From CAZBBC01 sp964489835 (GTDB taxonomy: Bacteria; Calditrichota; Calditrichia; JAJRVZ01), in contig CAZBBC010000008.1 of assembly GCA_964489835.1 (NCBI GenBank), positions 1-64,000 of the forward strand: a stretch of 64,000 nucleotides of DNA, in the 5' to 3' direction. The position numbers were made by a program, and so were the translations under genes. Shown here in pieces: positions 16,490 to 25,098 of this stretch. A model generated the notes under the pieces. It saw only the letters and a list, made by a program, of their open reading frames with translations, was not told the DNA's origin and searched no databases. The stretch's first letter is position 1, and every line of letters starts with the position of its first letter.

Positions 16490-17251
16490 TTATTTAAGCT
16501 CAATCAATGGTGCTTTAATACCAGTCGGCTCTAAATTTTTTGCTTCTTCTCTTCTCAAAATTTCCTGATACTTTTTTTCATCGATGGCTGCAAAATATTT
16601 CGTCGATGCATTTTCTATCTCTCTTCTCTTAGCCAATTTATTATCGACTAATATTTCCACCATTTTTTCCAGCTCATGCATGGTATAATTATCTCTGATT
16701 TTTACCACGTCATATAATTCCGTTAAAGTCTGTGGACTTTTGCTCCACAATTCTCTCAATACCGGAAGTGCCGTCCTCGATTTTTTAATATCTATAGCAC
16801 TGATTTCTGTCTTTAATTGTACTAACAAATATTGACCGGCTAACTGTAAGGCGATAAAAGCTACCGGCAGTATGGGAAGAAAAGCAGAGTCCCGTGGCCT
16901 GTTCATGATTAAATTTAATTCATCTCTTACCTGACGGGGTATATAACTGGATGATTGTCTAAAATCGAGTTCAAAAGGATTTTTTGGCATGAAATTCGGA
17001 GAAATAAAATTATAAATATCTAGAATCTTTGCGTCATTATTCAAATCAATATATGTATCAGATAAATCTTCCCAGTTCCGGAGAGGTAAGATTGGCTTTG
17101 AAAATTGCAGGCCGGTTGATTCCGTACCCTCTTTTTCAATTCGGTAGTGAGGAATTTTTAGACCAATCTGTGCAAATGCTATTGAAAAATTAATAAAAAT
17201 TATAATCGCACCACACAGGTAATATATGATAGGGTGTTTTTTTCTTTGCAC
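16490..17251 (-). CDS. Unknown two-pass membrane protein with a C-terminal winged-helix-like region
   Basis: A 253-residue protein of no family I recognise. It has an N-terminal hydrophobic segment (about 9-28, signal or anchor), a probably periplasmic stretch (30-122), and a second hydrophobic segment (about 125-146). A cytoplasmic-looking tail follows in which residues about 155-230 (LPVLRELWSKSPQTLTELYDVV, then MHELEKMVEILVDNKLAKRR) read like a winged helix-turn-helix with its wing. This layout would suit a membrane-bound sensor-regulator. It lies 68 bp downstream of tatA on the same strand and is convergent with the haem-uptake operon. The domain call is by pattern only. Confidence 0.65.
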   Translation of the reverse strand: MQRKKHPIIYYLCGAIIIFINFSIAFAQIGLKIPHYRIEKEGTESTGLQFSKPILPLRNWEDLSDTYIDLNNDAKILDIYNFISPNFMPKNPFELDFRQSSSYIPRQVRDELNLIMNRPRDSAFLPILPVAFIALQLAGQYLLVQLKTEISAIDIKKSRTALPVLRELWSKSPQTLTELYDVVKIRDNYTMHELEKMVEILVDNKLAKRREIENASTKYFAAIDEKKYQEILRREEAKNLEPTGIKAPLIELK

Positions 17252-17319
17252 GACTTGAACACCTGGCAGATATTCGACTCACAAAAATGAATATTAAAGA
17301 ATAATTGAAAACTTGGAAA

Positions 17320-17532
17320 TTATTTTTCCTCTTCTGATTTTGGTGCTTCACTGGTTTTCAGGTGATCCGTATCATCTATTTTTAATTCTTCCTGAATTTC
17401 AGTACTTGCTTTTTTAAATTCCCGGATACCCTTCCCCAGTCCTTGTGCTAATTCCGGTAACTTTTTTGCACCGAAAATTAATAAGATGATAAACATGATA
17501 ATAATGAGTTCAGTGGTTCCTATTCCAAACAT
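17320..17532 (-). CDS. tatA: Sec-independent protein translocase TatA/TatE
   Basis: A 70-residue Tat pore subunit. It has an N-terminal GIGTTELIIIMFIILLIFGAKKLPEL with the family's FGAKKLPEL hinge, an amphipathic helix (GLGKGIREFKK) and an acidic tail. It multimerises with TatC to export folded proteins. tatC is not in the window. A likely Tat substrate is encoded at 58741-59541. It is the last of a long same-strand run after the DUF4321 gene. Confidence 0.93.
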   Translation of the reverse strand: MFGIGTTELIIIMFIILLIFGAKKLPELAQGLGKGIREFKKASTEIQEELKIDDTDHLKTSEAPKSEEEK

Positions 17533-17550
17533 TTTATGTCTTCCTTTCTT

Positions 17551-17814
17551 TTAATCTATCCAACGCAACGCATAGGCAGCGACAAGTATCCCTATCACGC
17601 CTGTAATATTTAATTTAAATGAAAATCCAAATGTAAGTGTTAGTAATACAATATCTAAAGTTCCCGGTCCAATACTTGCAGACATCGATTTCAGGAAAAA
17701 GTCCTGGACAACTCCTGATGGAACTAAAATACCTATTACTTCCCCCAACGCAGTTCCGATCATTGCCCCGACAATGATGATAAATATAATAAAAGACGTA
17801 CTTTTTTTCCGCAT
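17551..17814 (-). CDS. DUF4321-type small membrane protein
   Basis: An 87-residue protein with an N-terminal transmembrane segment (about 8-28, GAMIGTALGEVIG) and a C-terminal pair of hydrophobic segments (LDIVLLTLTFGFSFKLNITGVIGILVAAY), matching DUF4321 proteins. Function is unknown. It sits between purQ (3 bp) and tatA (18 bp), so it belongs to the same transcript. Confidence 0.75.
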   Translation of the reverse strand: MRKKSTSFIIFIIIVGAMIGTALGEVIGILVPSGVVQDFFLKSMSASIGPGTLDIVLLTLTFGFSFKLNITGVIGILVAAYALRWID

Positions 17815-17817
17815 ACT

Positions 17818-18513
17818 TTAATCCCTTATAAAATCCTGGAGGAGAGAGGCCAGTATTTTTTTACCGTCTGAATTTCCCATTAATTTTTCCGCATTGCGTT
17901 CTGGATGTGGCATCATACCCAAAACGTTACCCGATTGATTAATTATACCTGCAATATTATCAATAGATCCATTTGGATTAGCTTTTGGTATAATATCTCC
18001 ATCAGAAGAACAGTATCGAAATACAATCTGATTATTATCTTTCAAAATATTTAATTCTTCGATGCTACAGTAGTAATTACCCTCACTATGAGCGATAGGT
18101 ATCGTCAGGATCTCTTCATCTTTACACAGATGTGTGAATCCCGTTTTATTATTTTCAACACGAAGATATACATCTTTACAGATAAATTTTCGATTGGTAT
18201 TCATTATCAGTGCACCGGATAAGAGACCGGACTCTGTTAAAATCTGAAAACCATTGCATATACCGATTATCTTAGTACCGTTTTTTGATTTTTTAACGAT
18301 TTCTTTCATTACCGGCGAAAATCTGGCGATAGCGCCACAGCGTAAATAATCCCCATAAGAAAATCCACCCGGCAATACAATAATTTGGTAAGCTGAAAGA
18401 TCTGTTTCTTTATGCCAAACAAAATCAGTCGGTTGATTCAAAATTTTCTTGTAGGCAATATAAGCATCATGATCGCAATTTGAACCTGGAAAGATAATCA
18501 CTGCGACTTTCAC
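17818..18513 (-). CDS. purQ: Phosphoribosylformylglycinamidine synthase, glutaminase subunit
   Basis: A 231-residue class I glutamine amidotransferase that supplies ammonia to PurL in purine synthesis. The N terminus is VAVIIFPGSNCDHDAY, the nucleophile elbow is GICNGFQIL (Cys near 88), and the catalytic His-Glu is in MMPHPERNAE. The start is GTG, overlapping the purS stop as GTGA, so the two are coupled. The large subunit purL is not in the window. Confidence 0.95.
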   Translation of the reverse strand: MKVAVIIFPGSNCDHDAYIAYKKILNQPTDFVWHKETDLSAYQIIVLPGGFSYGDYLRCGAIARFSPVMKEIVKKSKNGTKIIGICNGFQILTESGLLSGALIMNTNRKFICKDVYLRVENNKTGFTHLCKDEEILTIPIAHSEGNYYCSIEELNILKDNNQIVFRYCSSDGDIIPKANPNGSIDNIAGIINQSGNVLGMMPHPERNAEKLMGNSDGKKILASLLQDFIRD

Positions 18514-18758
18514 GGCTTTTCCTCGATTTGATATTCAAAATTCTCCATTACCGGATTGGATAGAATTTTTTGACAAATTTCCTTCGCTTCCTTTTCAACC
18601 ACAATTTTATCCTGATCTTTAAAAGTAAGCTCAATATGCTTACCAATTCGAACGTCCTGGACATTATCAAATTTCAGATCATTGATTGCATGTAGAACAG
18701 CTTTTCCCTGCGGATCAAGGATTCCTTCTTTTAGCACGACCGTAACTTTTACCTTCAA
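18510..18758 (-). CDS. purS: Phosphoribosylformylglycinamidine synthase subunit PurS
   Basis: A small subunit that bridges PurL and PurQ. The protein core KVKVTVVLKEGILDPQGKAV is diagnostic. I choose the TTG at 18758, which gives an 82-residue protein like other PurS. It sits one base after the pssA stop and has AAAGGA eight bases upstream. An in-frame ATG at 18785 would add nine residues and overlap pssA by 26 bp. The C terminus overlaps purQ by 4 bp. Confidence 0.93.
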   Translation of the reverse strand: MKVKVTVVLKEGILDPQGKAVLHAINDLKFDNVQDVRIGKHIELTFKDQDKIVVEKEAKEICQKILSNPVMENFEYQIEEKP

Positions 18759-18759
18759 A

Positions 18760-19485
18760 TTAAACGTCCTTTTCAATAATATCATCAGTATTTAAACGCA
18801 AAACCCAGACAATCAATCCAGATAAGATATATAAAACTATTAACGGAAACAACACAATTTGTGGAATTAAAATTAAAAGTATAGCAACAAAAATTACCAC
18901 AACCACTTTGATTTTTTCTTTAGATGATCCTTTGAAATTCAATGTGGGCATCGTTTCATAACGTATGGTACTAACCATCAGGATGGAGACCACAAATATC
19001 AGAATTATCATAATTTTGGGGAATTTAGAAACATCTCCAAAGATATAATCTGAAAAAATGACAAAACTGGTTAAAAGAAGTGCGGCGATTGGAATGGGTA
19101 ATCCTAAAAAATAATCTTTATCAAATCCTTTGAGCTGAATATTAAAGCGTGCTAACCGAATACTGCCAAATAAAAGAGGTAGAAAACTTAATAAAATGCC
19201 GACAAATTTCATATCTCTCATAAATACCATATAGACCAGGATAGAGGGAGCTAAGCCGAATGTGATGATATCGGCAAAAGAATCATACTCTACACCGAAT
19301 TTGCTTGAAGATTTTGTAAAACGAGCGACCTTACCATCCATAGCGTCCAAGAACGCACCGGCAAAAATCATCCATGCGGCCAATGCTATTTTCCCGTTAA
19401 ACGCCGAAATGATCGAATAAAAGCCACAAAACATATTACCCACTGTAAAAAAACTGGGCACAATGGAGCGGGATACTTTAACCAT
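18760..19485 (-). CDS. pssA: CDP-diacylglycerol--serine O-phosphatidyltransferase
   Basis: A 241-residue integral membrane enzyme that makes phosphatidylserine. The CDP-alcohol phosphotransferase motif is complete: DAMDGKVARFTKSSSKFGVE followed by YDSFAD (DG-AR-G-D-D spacing). Several transmembrane segments follow. The ATG at 19485 is preferred; it follows the psd stop by one base. An upstream in-frame TTG (19503) would overlap psd. Psd just upstream converts the product to phosphatidylethanolamine. Confidence 0.93.
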   Translation of the reverse strand: MVKVSRSIVPSFFTVGNMFCGFYSIISAFNGKIALAAWMIFAGAFLDAMDGKVARFTKSSSKFGVEYDSFADIITFGLAPSILVYMVFMRDMKFVGILLSFLPLLFGSIRLARFNIQLKGFDKDYFLGLPIPIAALLLTSFVIFSDYIFGDVSKFPKIMIILIFVVSILMVSTIRYETMPTLNFKGSSKEKIKVVVVIFVAILLILIPQIVLFPLIVLYILSGLIVWVLRLNTDDIIEKDV

Positions 19486-19486
19486 T

Positions 19487-20131
19487 CTATTTAAACTTCC
19501 CAATCACCGTTTCACCACCGAATACTTTATCTTTCAAATTTATCTTCAGGTCTACATTATCAGGAAAGAATATATCTACCCTGGAACCATATCTTATCAG
19601 TCCGAAGCGGTCTCCGGCTGTAACCGAATCTTCTTCTTCAATATGATAAATGATTCTGCGGGCAATAATACCAGCAATTTGTTTAAATAAAATTTTCCCC
19701 TTGCGGTGCCGGATTCCGATGATCGATTGTTCATTCTCTTCGGATGCTTTATCCACAAAGGCCAGCCTGAATTTACCTTTGATATACCGTACTAATTCTA
19801 TTTTGCCGGTCACGGGAATACGATTGACATGTACATCAAGTATTGAAAGAAAAATACTGACCTTTTTTACTCTGGCATTAAAATAATAGGGTTCCTCGAC
19901 CTCACTGATGTCCACCACTGTTCCATCAGCAGGAGAAAGGATTAAATTCTCACCTGCAGGAATTGATCGTTCCGGATCACGGAGAAAATATAAATTGAAC
20001 AAGAAAATAAAGCCAATAATTACTGTTACAACCTTTAAAACACTCAGAGGAAAGAGACAAGAAATTATGATGAATATTCCGAAAATAAGAGCGGTTATAA
20101 CAATTACTCGAACACCATCTGTAGCAATCAA
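19487..20131 (-). CDS. psd: Phosphatidylserine decarboxylase
   Basis: A 214-residue short-form decarboxylase that makes phosphatidylethanolamine and forms its pyruvoyl group by self-cleavage. The cleavage site GS is in DRFGLIRYGSRVDIFFP (about residue 180). VHVNRIPVTGKI and LSPADGTVVDI are conserved blocks. Two N-terminal hydrophobic segments anchor it. The start appears to be TTG, 11 bases after GGAGG that overlaps the end of purC. Paired with pssA inside a purine gene run. Confidence 0.92.
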   Translation of the reverse strand: MIATDGVRVIVITALIFGIFIIISCLFPLSVLKVVTVIIGFIFLFNLYFLRDPERSIPAGENLILSPADGTVVDISEVEEPYYFNARVKKVSIFLSILDVHVNRIPVTGKIELVRYIKGKFRLAFVDKASEENEQSIIGIRHRKGKILFKQIAGIIARRIIYHIEEEDSVTAGDRFGLIRYGSRVDIFFPDNVDLKINLKDKVFGGETVIGKFK

Positions 20132-20135
20132 TATC

Positions 20136-20846
20136 TTATGCTCCTCCCATAATATTAGTCACTAATTTATTATAAGTCTCGTCCAAATTACCTTTATCAA
20201 AGCGATAGACGTCTTTATCAATGGTATTTTTATTGTCTGTGCCCCAGAATTGACAGGTATCCGGGGTGATCTCATCCCCGATTAGTAGATATCCCTTATA
20301 TCTGCCCAGTTGTAAATGCAATTCAGTTAGAATCAGATTTCTTCGTTCAAAGAATGGTTTGAGTACAGCATTTACTTTCGAGACACTCCTGCCAAGATGG
20401 AATACTTCTTCCTGTGAGATAATTTTCAGTGCGCTGAGGTGTGACTCATTGACCAATGGATTTTTAAATTTATCATTCTTATAATAGTACTCAATCACCG
20501 GCGAATGAAGTAGTTTGCCTTCTTCAAAACCATATCGTTTGCAGAGACTTTTATCAGGTGAATTAGAAATAACCACATCCACGGGCAGAAGATTTAGATT
20601 TTTTACCTGCATTTCCTTCTCATTCAAATTCGAGATAAAATGTGTCGGTACATTATAGCTCTCGAGATATTCAAAAATCTGACCAGCAATCGCATTGTTC
20701 ATCGCCGATTTTCCTTTGATTTTTCCTTGTTGTACTCCATCGGTGGCCATGAAATTGTCAGTAAATGCGAAAATCAGGTGATCTTCAGAATCACTCTCGA
20801 ATACTTTTTTTGCTCCTGCTTCATAAAGAAGTTTTCTACTTGCCAA
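20136..20846 (-). CDS. purC: SAICAR synthase
   Basis: A 236-residue enzyme joining aspartate to CAIR in purine synthesis. LLYEAGAKKVFES near the N terminus, DGVQQGKIKGKSAMNNAI, and LILTELHLQLGRYKGYLLIGDEITPDT-type text (aspartate and nucleotide binding) identify it. The start is TTG with GGAGG five bases upstream. It lies between purB and psd with gaps of 18 and 4 bp. Confidence 0.95.
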   Translation of the reverse strand: MASRKLLYEAGAKKVFESDSEDHLIFAFTDNFMATDGVQQGKIKGKSAMNNAIAGQIFEYLESYNVPTHFISNLNEKEMQVKNLNLLPVDVVISNSPDKSLCKRYGFEEGKLLHSPVIEYYYKNDKFKNPLVNESHLSALKIISQEEVFHLGRSVSKVNAVLKPFFERRNLILTELHLQLGRYKGYLLIGDEITPDTCQFWGTDNKNTIDKDVYRFDKGNLDETYNKLVTNIMGGA

Positions 20847-20864
20847 TGATACCTCCCGTTATTA

Positions 20865-22160
20865 CTAAATCAATCCAACTTTTTTGAATATATGGTCAAG
20901 ATTTTTTAGTCGATTTTCCAATTTAAACAATTCGTTGATCTCATTTTTTGATAATGTATGGCCAAGTTCTTTATCATTAAACAACGCTTGCTTAAATGAG
21001 AGTTGTTCATCCCATACCTTCATCGCATTACGCTGGACAATGCGATAGGCATCTTCACGACTCATTCCCTTACGGGTTAAAGCAAGCAATACTGCCTGCG
21101 AGAATAGCAGACCATGGGTTAAATCCATATTTTTGATCATATTTTCCGGATATAATTTAAGATTTTTTATTAGCCCAATGGTCTTTTTCAACATATAAAA
21201 TAGAGTAATGGTCGAATCCGGCAGAATGACTCTCTCAACGGAAGAATGTGAAATATCTCTTTCATGCCAGAGGGCCATATTTTCCATCGCCGCTAAAGCA
21301 TTTCCGCGCAGCAGACGTGACATTCCGCTAATACGTTCACTGATAATCGGATTTTTCTTATGTGGCATAGCAGAAGAACCCTTCTGCCCTTTCGAAAAGA
21401 ATTCACTGGCTTCCAGAACCTCGGTTCTCTGTAAATGTCTGATTTCTACGCTTATTTTTTCCAGACTTCCGCCTATAAGTGCAAGTGTGCTGACATAGTG
21501 TGCATGCCGATCACGTTGAAGTATTTGAGAAGAAATGTTAGCGGACCGGAGGCCCAGCTTATCACATACATAATCCTGTATATAGGGATCAAGATGATCA
21601 TAGGTTCCCACAGCTCCTGAAATTTGACCTACTCTTATGTTTTCGATCGCCTGCACCAGGCGCTCGAGTTGACGTTGTAGTTCATCATACCACAGGGCGA
21701 ATTTCAGGCCAAAAGTTATCGGTTCTGCGTGAACCCCATGCGAGCGTCCAACCATCACCATATTTTTTGTCTCTATTGCCCGTTTTTTCAGCACTAAAAT
21801 CAATTCTTCAAGTTGTTCCCGGATCTTTTCTCCGGCCTGCACCATTTGGACAGCCAATGCCGTATCAAGAACATCAGAAGAGGTCATCCCGTAATGCATA
21901 TATCTGGCATCTTCGCCCACATATTCAGCCACATTGGTCAAAAATGCAATGACATCATGTTTTACTTCTTCCTCGATTTCAAGAATGCGACTGACCTCGA
22001 AATTAGCCTTTTTTTGGATCGTGTCCAATGATGACGAGGGAACAATACCCAAAGCTGACAATGCCTCGACGGCCAGGACTTCAATTTTTAACCAGATAGA
22101 AAATCTATTTTTATCACTCCAGATATTCCCAATTTCCGGGAGAGTATACCTTTCAATCAT
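20865..22160 (-). CDS. purB: Adenylosuccinate lyase
   Basis: A 431-residue fumarase-superfamily lyase acting twice in purine synthesis. The signature SSAMPHKKNP (about residue 262-271) carries the catalytic serine loop; HYGMTSSDVLDT and GRSHGVHAEPITFG are the other active-site blocks. Length is normal. It starts one base after the htrA stop, so the genes are probably co-translated. Confidence 0.96.
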   Translation of the reverse strand: MIERYTLPEIGNIWSDKNRFSIWLKIEVLAVEALSALGIVPSSSLDTIQKKANFEVSRILEIEEEVKHDVIAFLTNVAEYVGEDARYMHYGMTSSDVLDTALAVQMVQAGEKIREQLEELILVLKKRAIETKNMVMVGRSHGVHAEPITFGLKFALWYDELQRQLERLVQAIENIRVGQISGAVGTYDHLDPYIQDYVCDKLGLRSANISSQILQRDRHAHYVSTLALIGGSLEKISVEIRHLQRTEVLEASEFFSKGQKGSSAMPHKKNPIISERISGMSRLLRGNALAAMENMALWHERDISHSSVERVILPDSTITLFYMLKKTIGLIKNLKLYPENMIKNMDLTHGLLFSQAVLLALTRKGMSREDAYRIVQRNAMKVWDEQLSFKQALFNDKELGHTLSKNEINELFKLENRLKNLDHIFKKVGLI

Positions 22161-22161
22161 T

Positions 22162-23394
22162 TCAATCGTTCCTGAAACTCTCTAATAAGAGTTGTTTATC
22201 CAGTATTTTACCATCCCGCCAGATTTTAACGGCCATCTTATCCCCAACCCGCAGGTCTTCTTCAAAGATCGCTTCCATTACATTTTCATCACTGACTATT
22301 TTGGTATTTCCGATCTGTATGATGATATCACCTAATTTCAGACCGGCCTTTTCTGCAGGGCTTTTCCGGTCAATGGAACTAATTATTACACCATTGGTTT
22401 GCTGATATCCCATTTTTTTAGCAAACATAGGATCCATGTTTTTTACACGGATCCCAATCCAGAAATCTCTATCTATTTTATGGTATTTTTTTAAATCATC
22501 AATCAGATTGGTAATACGATTGATCGGTATTGCAAATCCTATCCCAACCGAACCTTCTCCACTTTTGCTGGATCCTGTAAATATAAAGGCATTCATCCCA
22601 ATAACCTCTCCCATAGCATTTGTCAGTGGTCCTCCACTATTACCATGATTGATCGATGCATCTGTCTGAATCATATCCTGATATACCCGACCTTCTATTT
22701 CCCCAAAATCCCGGTTTAGTGCGCTAATAACGCCGACAGTAACCGTGGCACGGTTGTTTATCTCAAAGAGTCCAAACGGATTTCCAACAGCAATTGCCCA
22801 TTCACCAAGGATTATTTCATCCGAATTACCAAACGTCACTTTGGGCAGGTTTTCTATTTCTATTTTGAGCAAAGCAACATCTGACATTGGATCAGTGCCA
22901 ACAATACTTGCGGGACTCTTCTTGCCACTGGTCATCGTAATCACAATTTCTGTTGCATTTTCCACGACATGTTCGTTCGTAAGGATATATCCATCCTCAG
23001 AAATGATAAATCCCGAGCCTAAGGCGTGCAATTCTTGTGTAAAACGGTGATCTTTAAATAGTTCCGGGTAGTATTCCCTTAACATAGGAGCCAGAGGCGA
23101 GTCATGGTATGAAAAAGGACTCCGTCGAATATATTCCTGAACCTGTGTCACACTGATACCAACAACGGCAGGGCTTAATTCTTTTACTGCCCGTGTGATG
23201 CTGTTCTGCCTGGATTGAGAAATTTCGGCATTTACATCTTCATTTGATGGCGAAGCGTAAAGATTACCCACGTTCAGTGAATCCGTTGTCGATGCTGATT
23301 CACCGGAAAGCAAACCAAAATTGAGATATAATAATACCCCGGCAATAATGCCAAAGCCAAATACGATTACCGTTCTGATTGATTTTCTTGTCAT
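22162..23394 (-). CDS. HtrA/Deg-family periplasmic serine protease with PDZ domain
   Basis: A 410-residue protease with an N-terminal signal anchor (about 9-28) and a trypsin-like domain. The triad residues are His in LTNEHVVENA, Asp in PMSDVALLKIE and Ser in NHGNSGGPLTNA. One C-terminal PDZ domain follows (about 305-400, IISSIDRKSPAEKAGLKLGDII). One PDZ and an anchor make it DegS-like in layout, although quality-control HtrA proteins of FCB bacteria often look the same. Co-directional with purB (1-bp gap). Confidence 0.93.
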   Translation of the reverse strand: MTRKSIRTVIVFGFGIIAGVLLYLNFGLLSGESASTTDSLNVGNLYASPSNEDVNAEISQSRQNSITRAVKELSPAVVGISVTQVQEYIRRSPFSYHDSPLAPMLREYYPELFKDHRFTQELHALGSGFIISEDGYILTNEHVVENATEIVITMTSGKKSPASIVGTDPMSDVALLKIEIENLPKVTFGNSDEIILGEWAIAVGNPFGLFEINNRATVTVGVISALNRDFGEIEGRVYQDMIQTDASINHGNSGGPLTNAMGEVIGMNAFIFTGSSKSGEGSVGIGFAIPINRITNLIDDLKKYHKIDRDFWIGIRVKNMDPMFAKKMGYQQTNGVIISSIDRKSPAEKAGLKLGDIIIQIGNTKIVSDENVMEAIFEEDLRVGDKMAVKIWRDGKILDKQLLLESFRND

Positions 23395-23404
23395 ATAATA
23401 TTAA

Positions 23405-24055
23405 TTACATCCTTTTTTTTACTTTTTCCCAATCTTTCAGGAAATTTTCAATTCCACGGTCCGTTAACGGATGTTTTGTCAATTGTTCGATGACTTTAAA
23501 AGGAATGGTAGAAATATCTGCGCCCATCAGAGCGGCATCCAGCACGTGTAAGGGATTGCGTATGCTGGCAACGATAACTTCTGTCTGAATGCTATAGTTG
23601 CGAAATACCTGAACAATCTGTGAGACCGCCTCCATACCGGCGGTGGAAATATCATCGAGGCGCCCTACGAATGGGCTGACAAAACTTGCCCCGGCGCGGG
23701 CGGCTAATAATGCTTGCAACGCGGTAAAAACCAATGTAACATTGGTTCGAATACCATTAGAGGTCAATGCCTTAATTGCCTTCAGACCTTCTTTTGTAAT
23801 CGGAATTTTTATCACGATGTTATCATGTATCTTGGCCAGTTCAGTCCCCTCACTCACCATGCCTTTCCAATCCAGAGCAACAACTTCAGCACTGATGGGT
23901 CCATCAACAATCTGACAGATTTGCTTGAGAATTTCCGTCGGATGTCCTTCCTCCCTGGAGATAAGGGTAGGATTTGTGGTCACACCGTCAAGAATTCCTA
24001 TACTTGCCGCTTCCTTAATTTCATCTATGTTAGCCGTATCGATGAAAAACTTCAT
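23405..24055 (-). CDS. Transaldolase / fructose-6-phosphate aldolase (short TalC/Fsa type)
   Basis: A 216-residue class I aldolase. MKFFIDTANIDEIKEA and DGVTTNPTLISREE are diagnostic. The Schiff-base lysine is in NIVIKIPITKEGLKA (about residue 85), and FVSPFVGRLDDIS follows. Short transaldolases of this group serve the pentose phosphate pathway or cleave fructose 6-phosphate. Which one cannot be told by reading. Confidence 0.93.
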   Translation of the reverse strand: MKFFIDTANIDEIKEAASIGILDGVTTNPTLISREEGHPTEILKQICQIVDGPISAEVVALDWKGMVSEGTELAKIHDNIVIKIPITKEGLKAIKALTSNGIRTNVTLVFTALQALLAARAGASFVSPFVGRLDDISTAGMEAVSQIVQVFRNYSIQTEVIVASIRNPLHVLDAALMGADISTIPFKVIEQLTKHPLTDRGIENFLKDWEKVKKRM

Positions 24056-24085
24056 TGTACATACTCCTTATGATTATTGTTCTTA

Positions 24086-24811
24086 TCAGTAATAGACTTT
24101 TTCCAAAATGAGCCCTTTTGCAGGGGCAGACTGACCGGCAAAAGAACGGTCCCGTGATATCAAAATTTCATTTATTTTATCAATTTCACATTTTGATCTT
24201 CCAATATCAACGAATGTACCCACGAGCGTCCGTACCATACCATGTAGAAAACGATCGGCCTGAATGATAAATATGATAAGATTCTCATCGATATGCCATC
24301 GCGCTTTTTTAATAGTACAACAGTGGTTTATTACTTCTGATTGAGACCGGCAAAATCCTGTAAAGTCATGATGCCCGATGATTTTATGAGCTGCTTTATT
24401 CATGCGCTTCAAATCCAGAGGATAAGATAAATACCAGGTGTATTCCCGTAAAAACACTGTTTGTACTTTGGATATGTAATAGCAATATTCCCGTAATTTT
24501 GCACTATAGCGGGCATGAAAATCAGCCGATACACTCTCGATAGCGGATACCCGGATATCTCTGCTCAGTATACCATTCAAGGCGAACTTTAATTTATATA
24601 CATCTATAGGGGATGCATAATCAAAATGGGCGACTTGTTCTCTGGCATGCACACCCGCATCTGTTCTTCCGGCACCGATGATTCTTACAGGTGTACCAAA
24701 TACCCGGGCCAGCGCTTTCTCAATCTCACCCTGTATAGTTATCTGGCCATTCTGAATTTGCCAACCGGAATAGACAGTACCATCATATTCGGTTAAGAGG
24801 CGAAACCTCAT
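24086..24811 (-). CDS. truA: tRNA pseudouridine(38-40) synthase
   Basis: A 241-residue enzyme converting uridines 38-40 of the tRNA anticodon arm. LTEYDGTVYSGWQIQ and the catalytic aspartate in GAGRTDAGVHAREQVAHF (about residue 52) are diagnostic, with FLHGMVRTLVGTFVDIG near the end. It is first in the minus-strand run that continues through the purine and phospholipid genes. Confidence 0.95.
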   Translation of the reverse strand: MRFRLLTEYDGTVYSGWQIQNGQITIQGEIEKALARVFGTPVRIIGAGRTDAGVHAREQVAHFDYASPIDVYKLKFALNGILSRDIRVSAIESVSADFHARYSAKLREYCYYISKVQTVFLREYTWYLSYPLDLKRMNKAAHKIIGHHDFTGFCRSQSEVINHCCTIKKARWHIDENLIIFIIQADRFLHGMVRTLVGTFVDIGRSKCEIDKINEILISRDRSFAGQSAPAKGLILEKVYY

Positions 24812-25006
24812 ATTCTTTGTTTGATATTCTTAAAAAACCAAGCTAAACTTAATCATTCTTTGTACTTATTGCAAATCGATTTGGGAGGATATTAACTGCC
24901 ATAAGTACCTAAATATTCGTTGCTTAGGTTATTTTATCAAACGGTTGGATAATGGGCTGACCCGGGTGATTAATTGAGATTTTTCATCGTAAGGGATAAA
25001 TAAAAC

Positions 25007-25035
25007 TTGACTTTTTTAGGGTTAAAAAGTAGTTT
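25007..25035 (+). promoter_or_regulatory. Candidate promoter of the OPT transporter gene
   Basis: TTGACT (25007-25012) and TAGTTT (25030-25035) are separated by 17 bases and lie 64 bp before the ATG at 25099. The rest of the 287-bp gap is AT-rich without a recognised riboswitch. Confidence 0.3.
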
Positions 25036-25098
25036 CTAAACACCTTTTACTGTTCATACATCCCAATCCTTTCCTTCAATTTAACATAAGGAGCGCTT

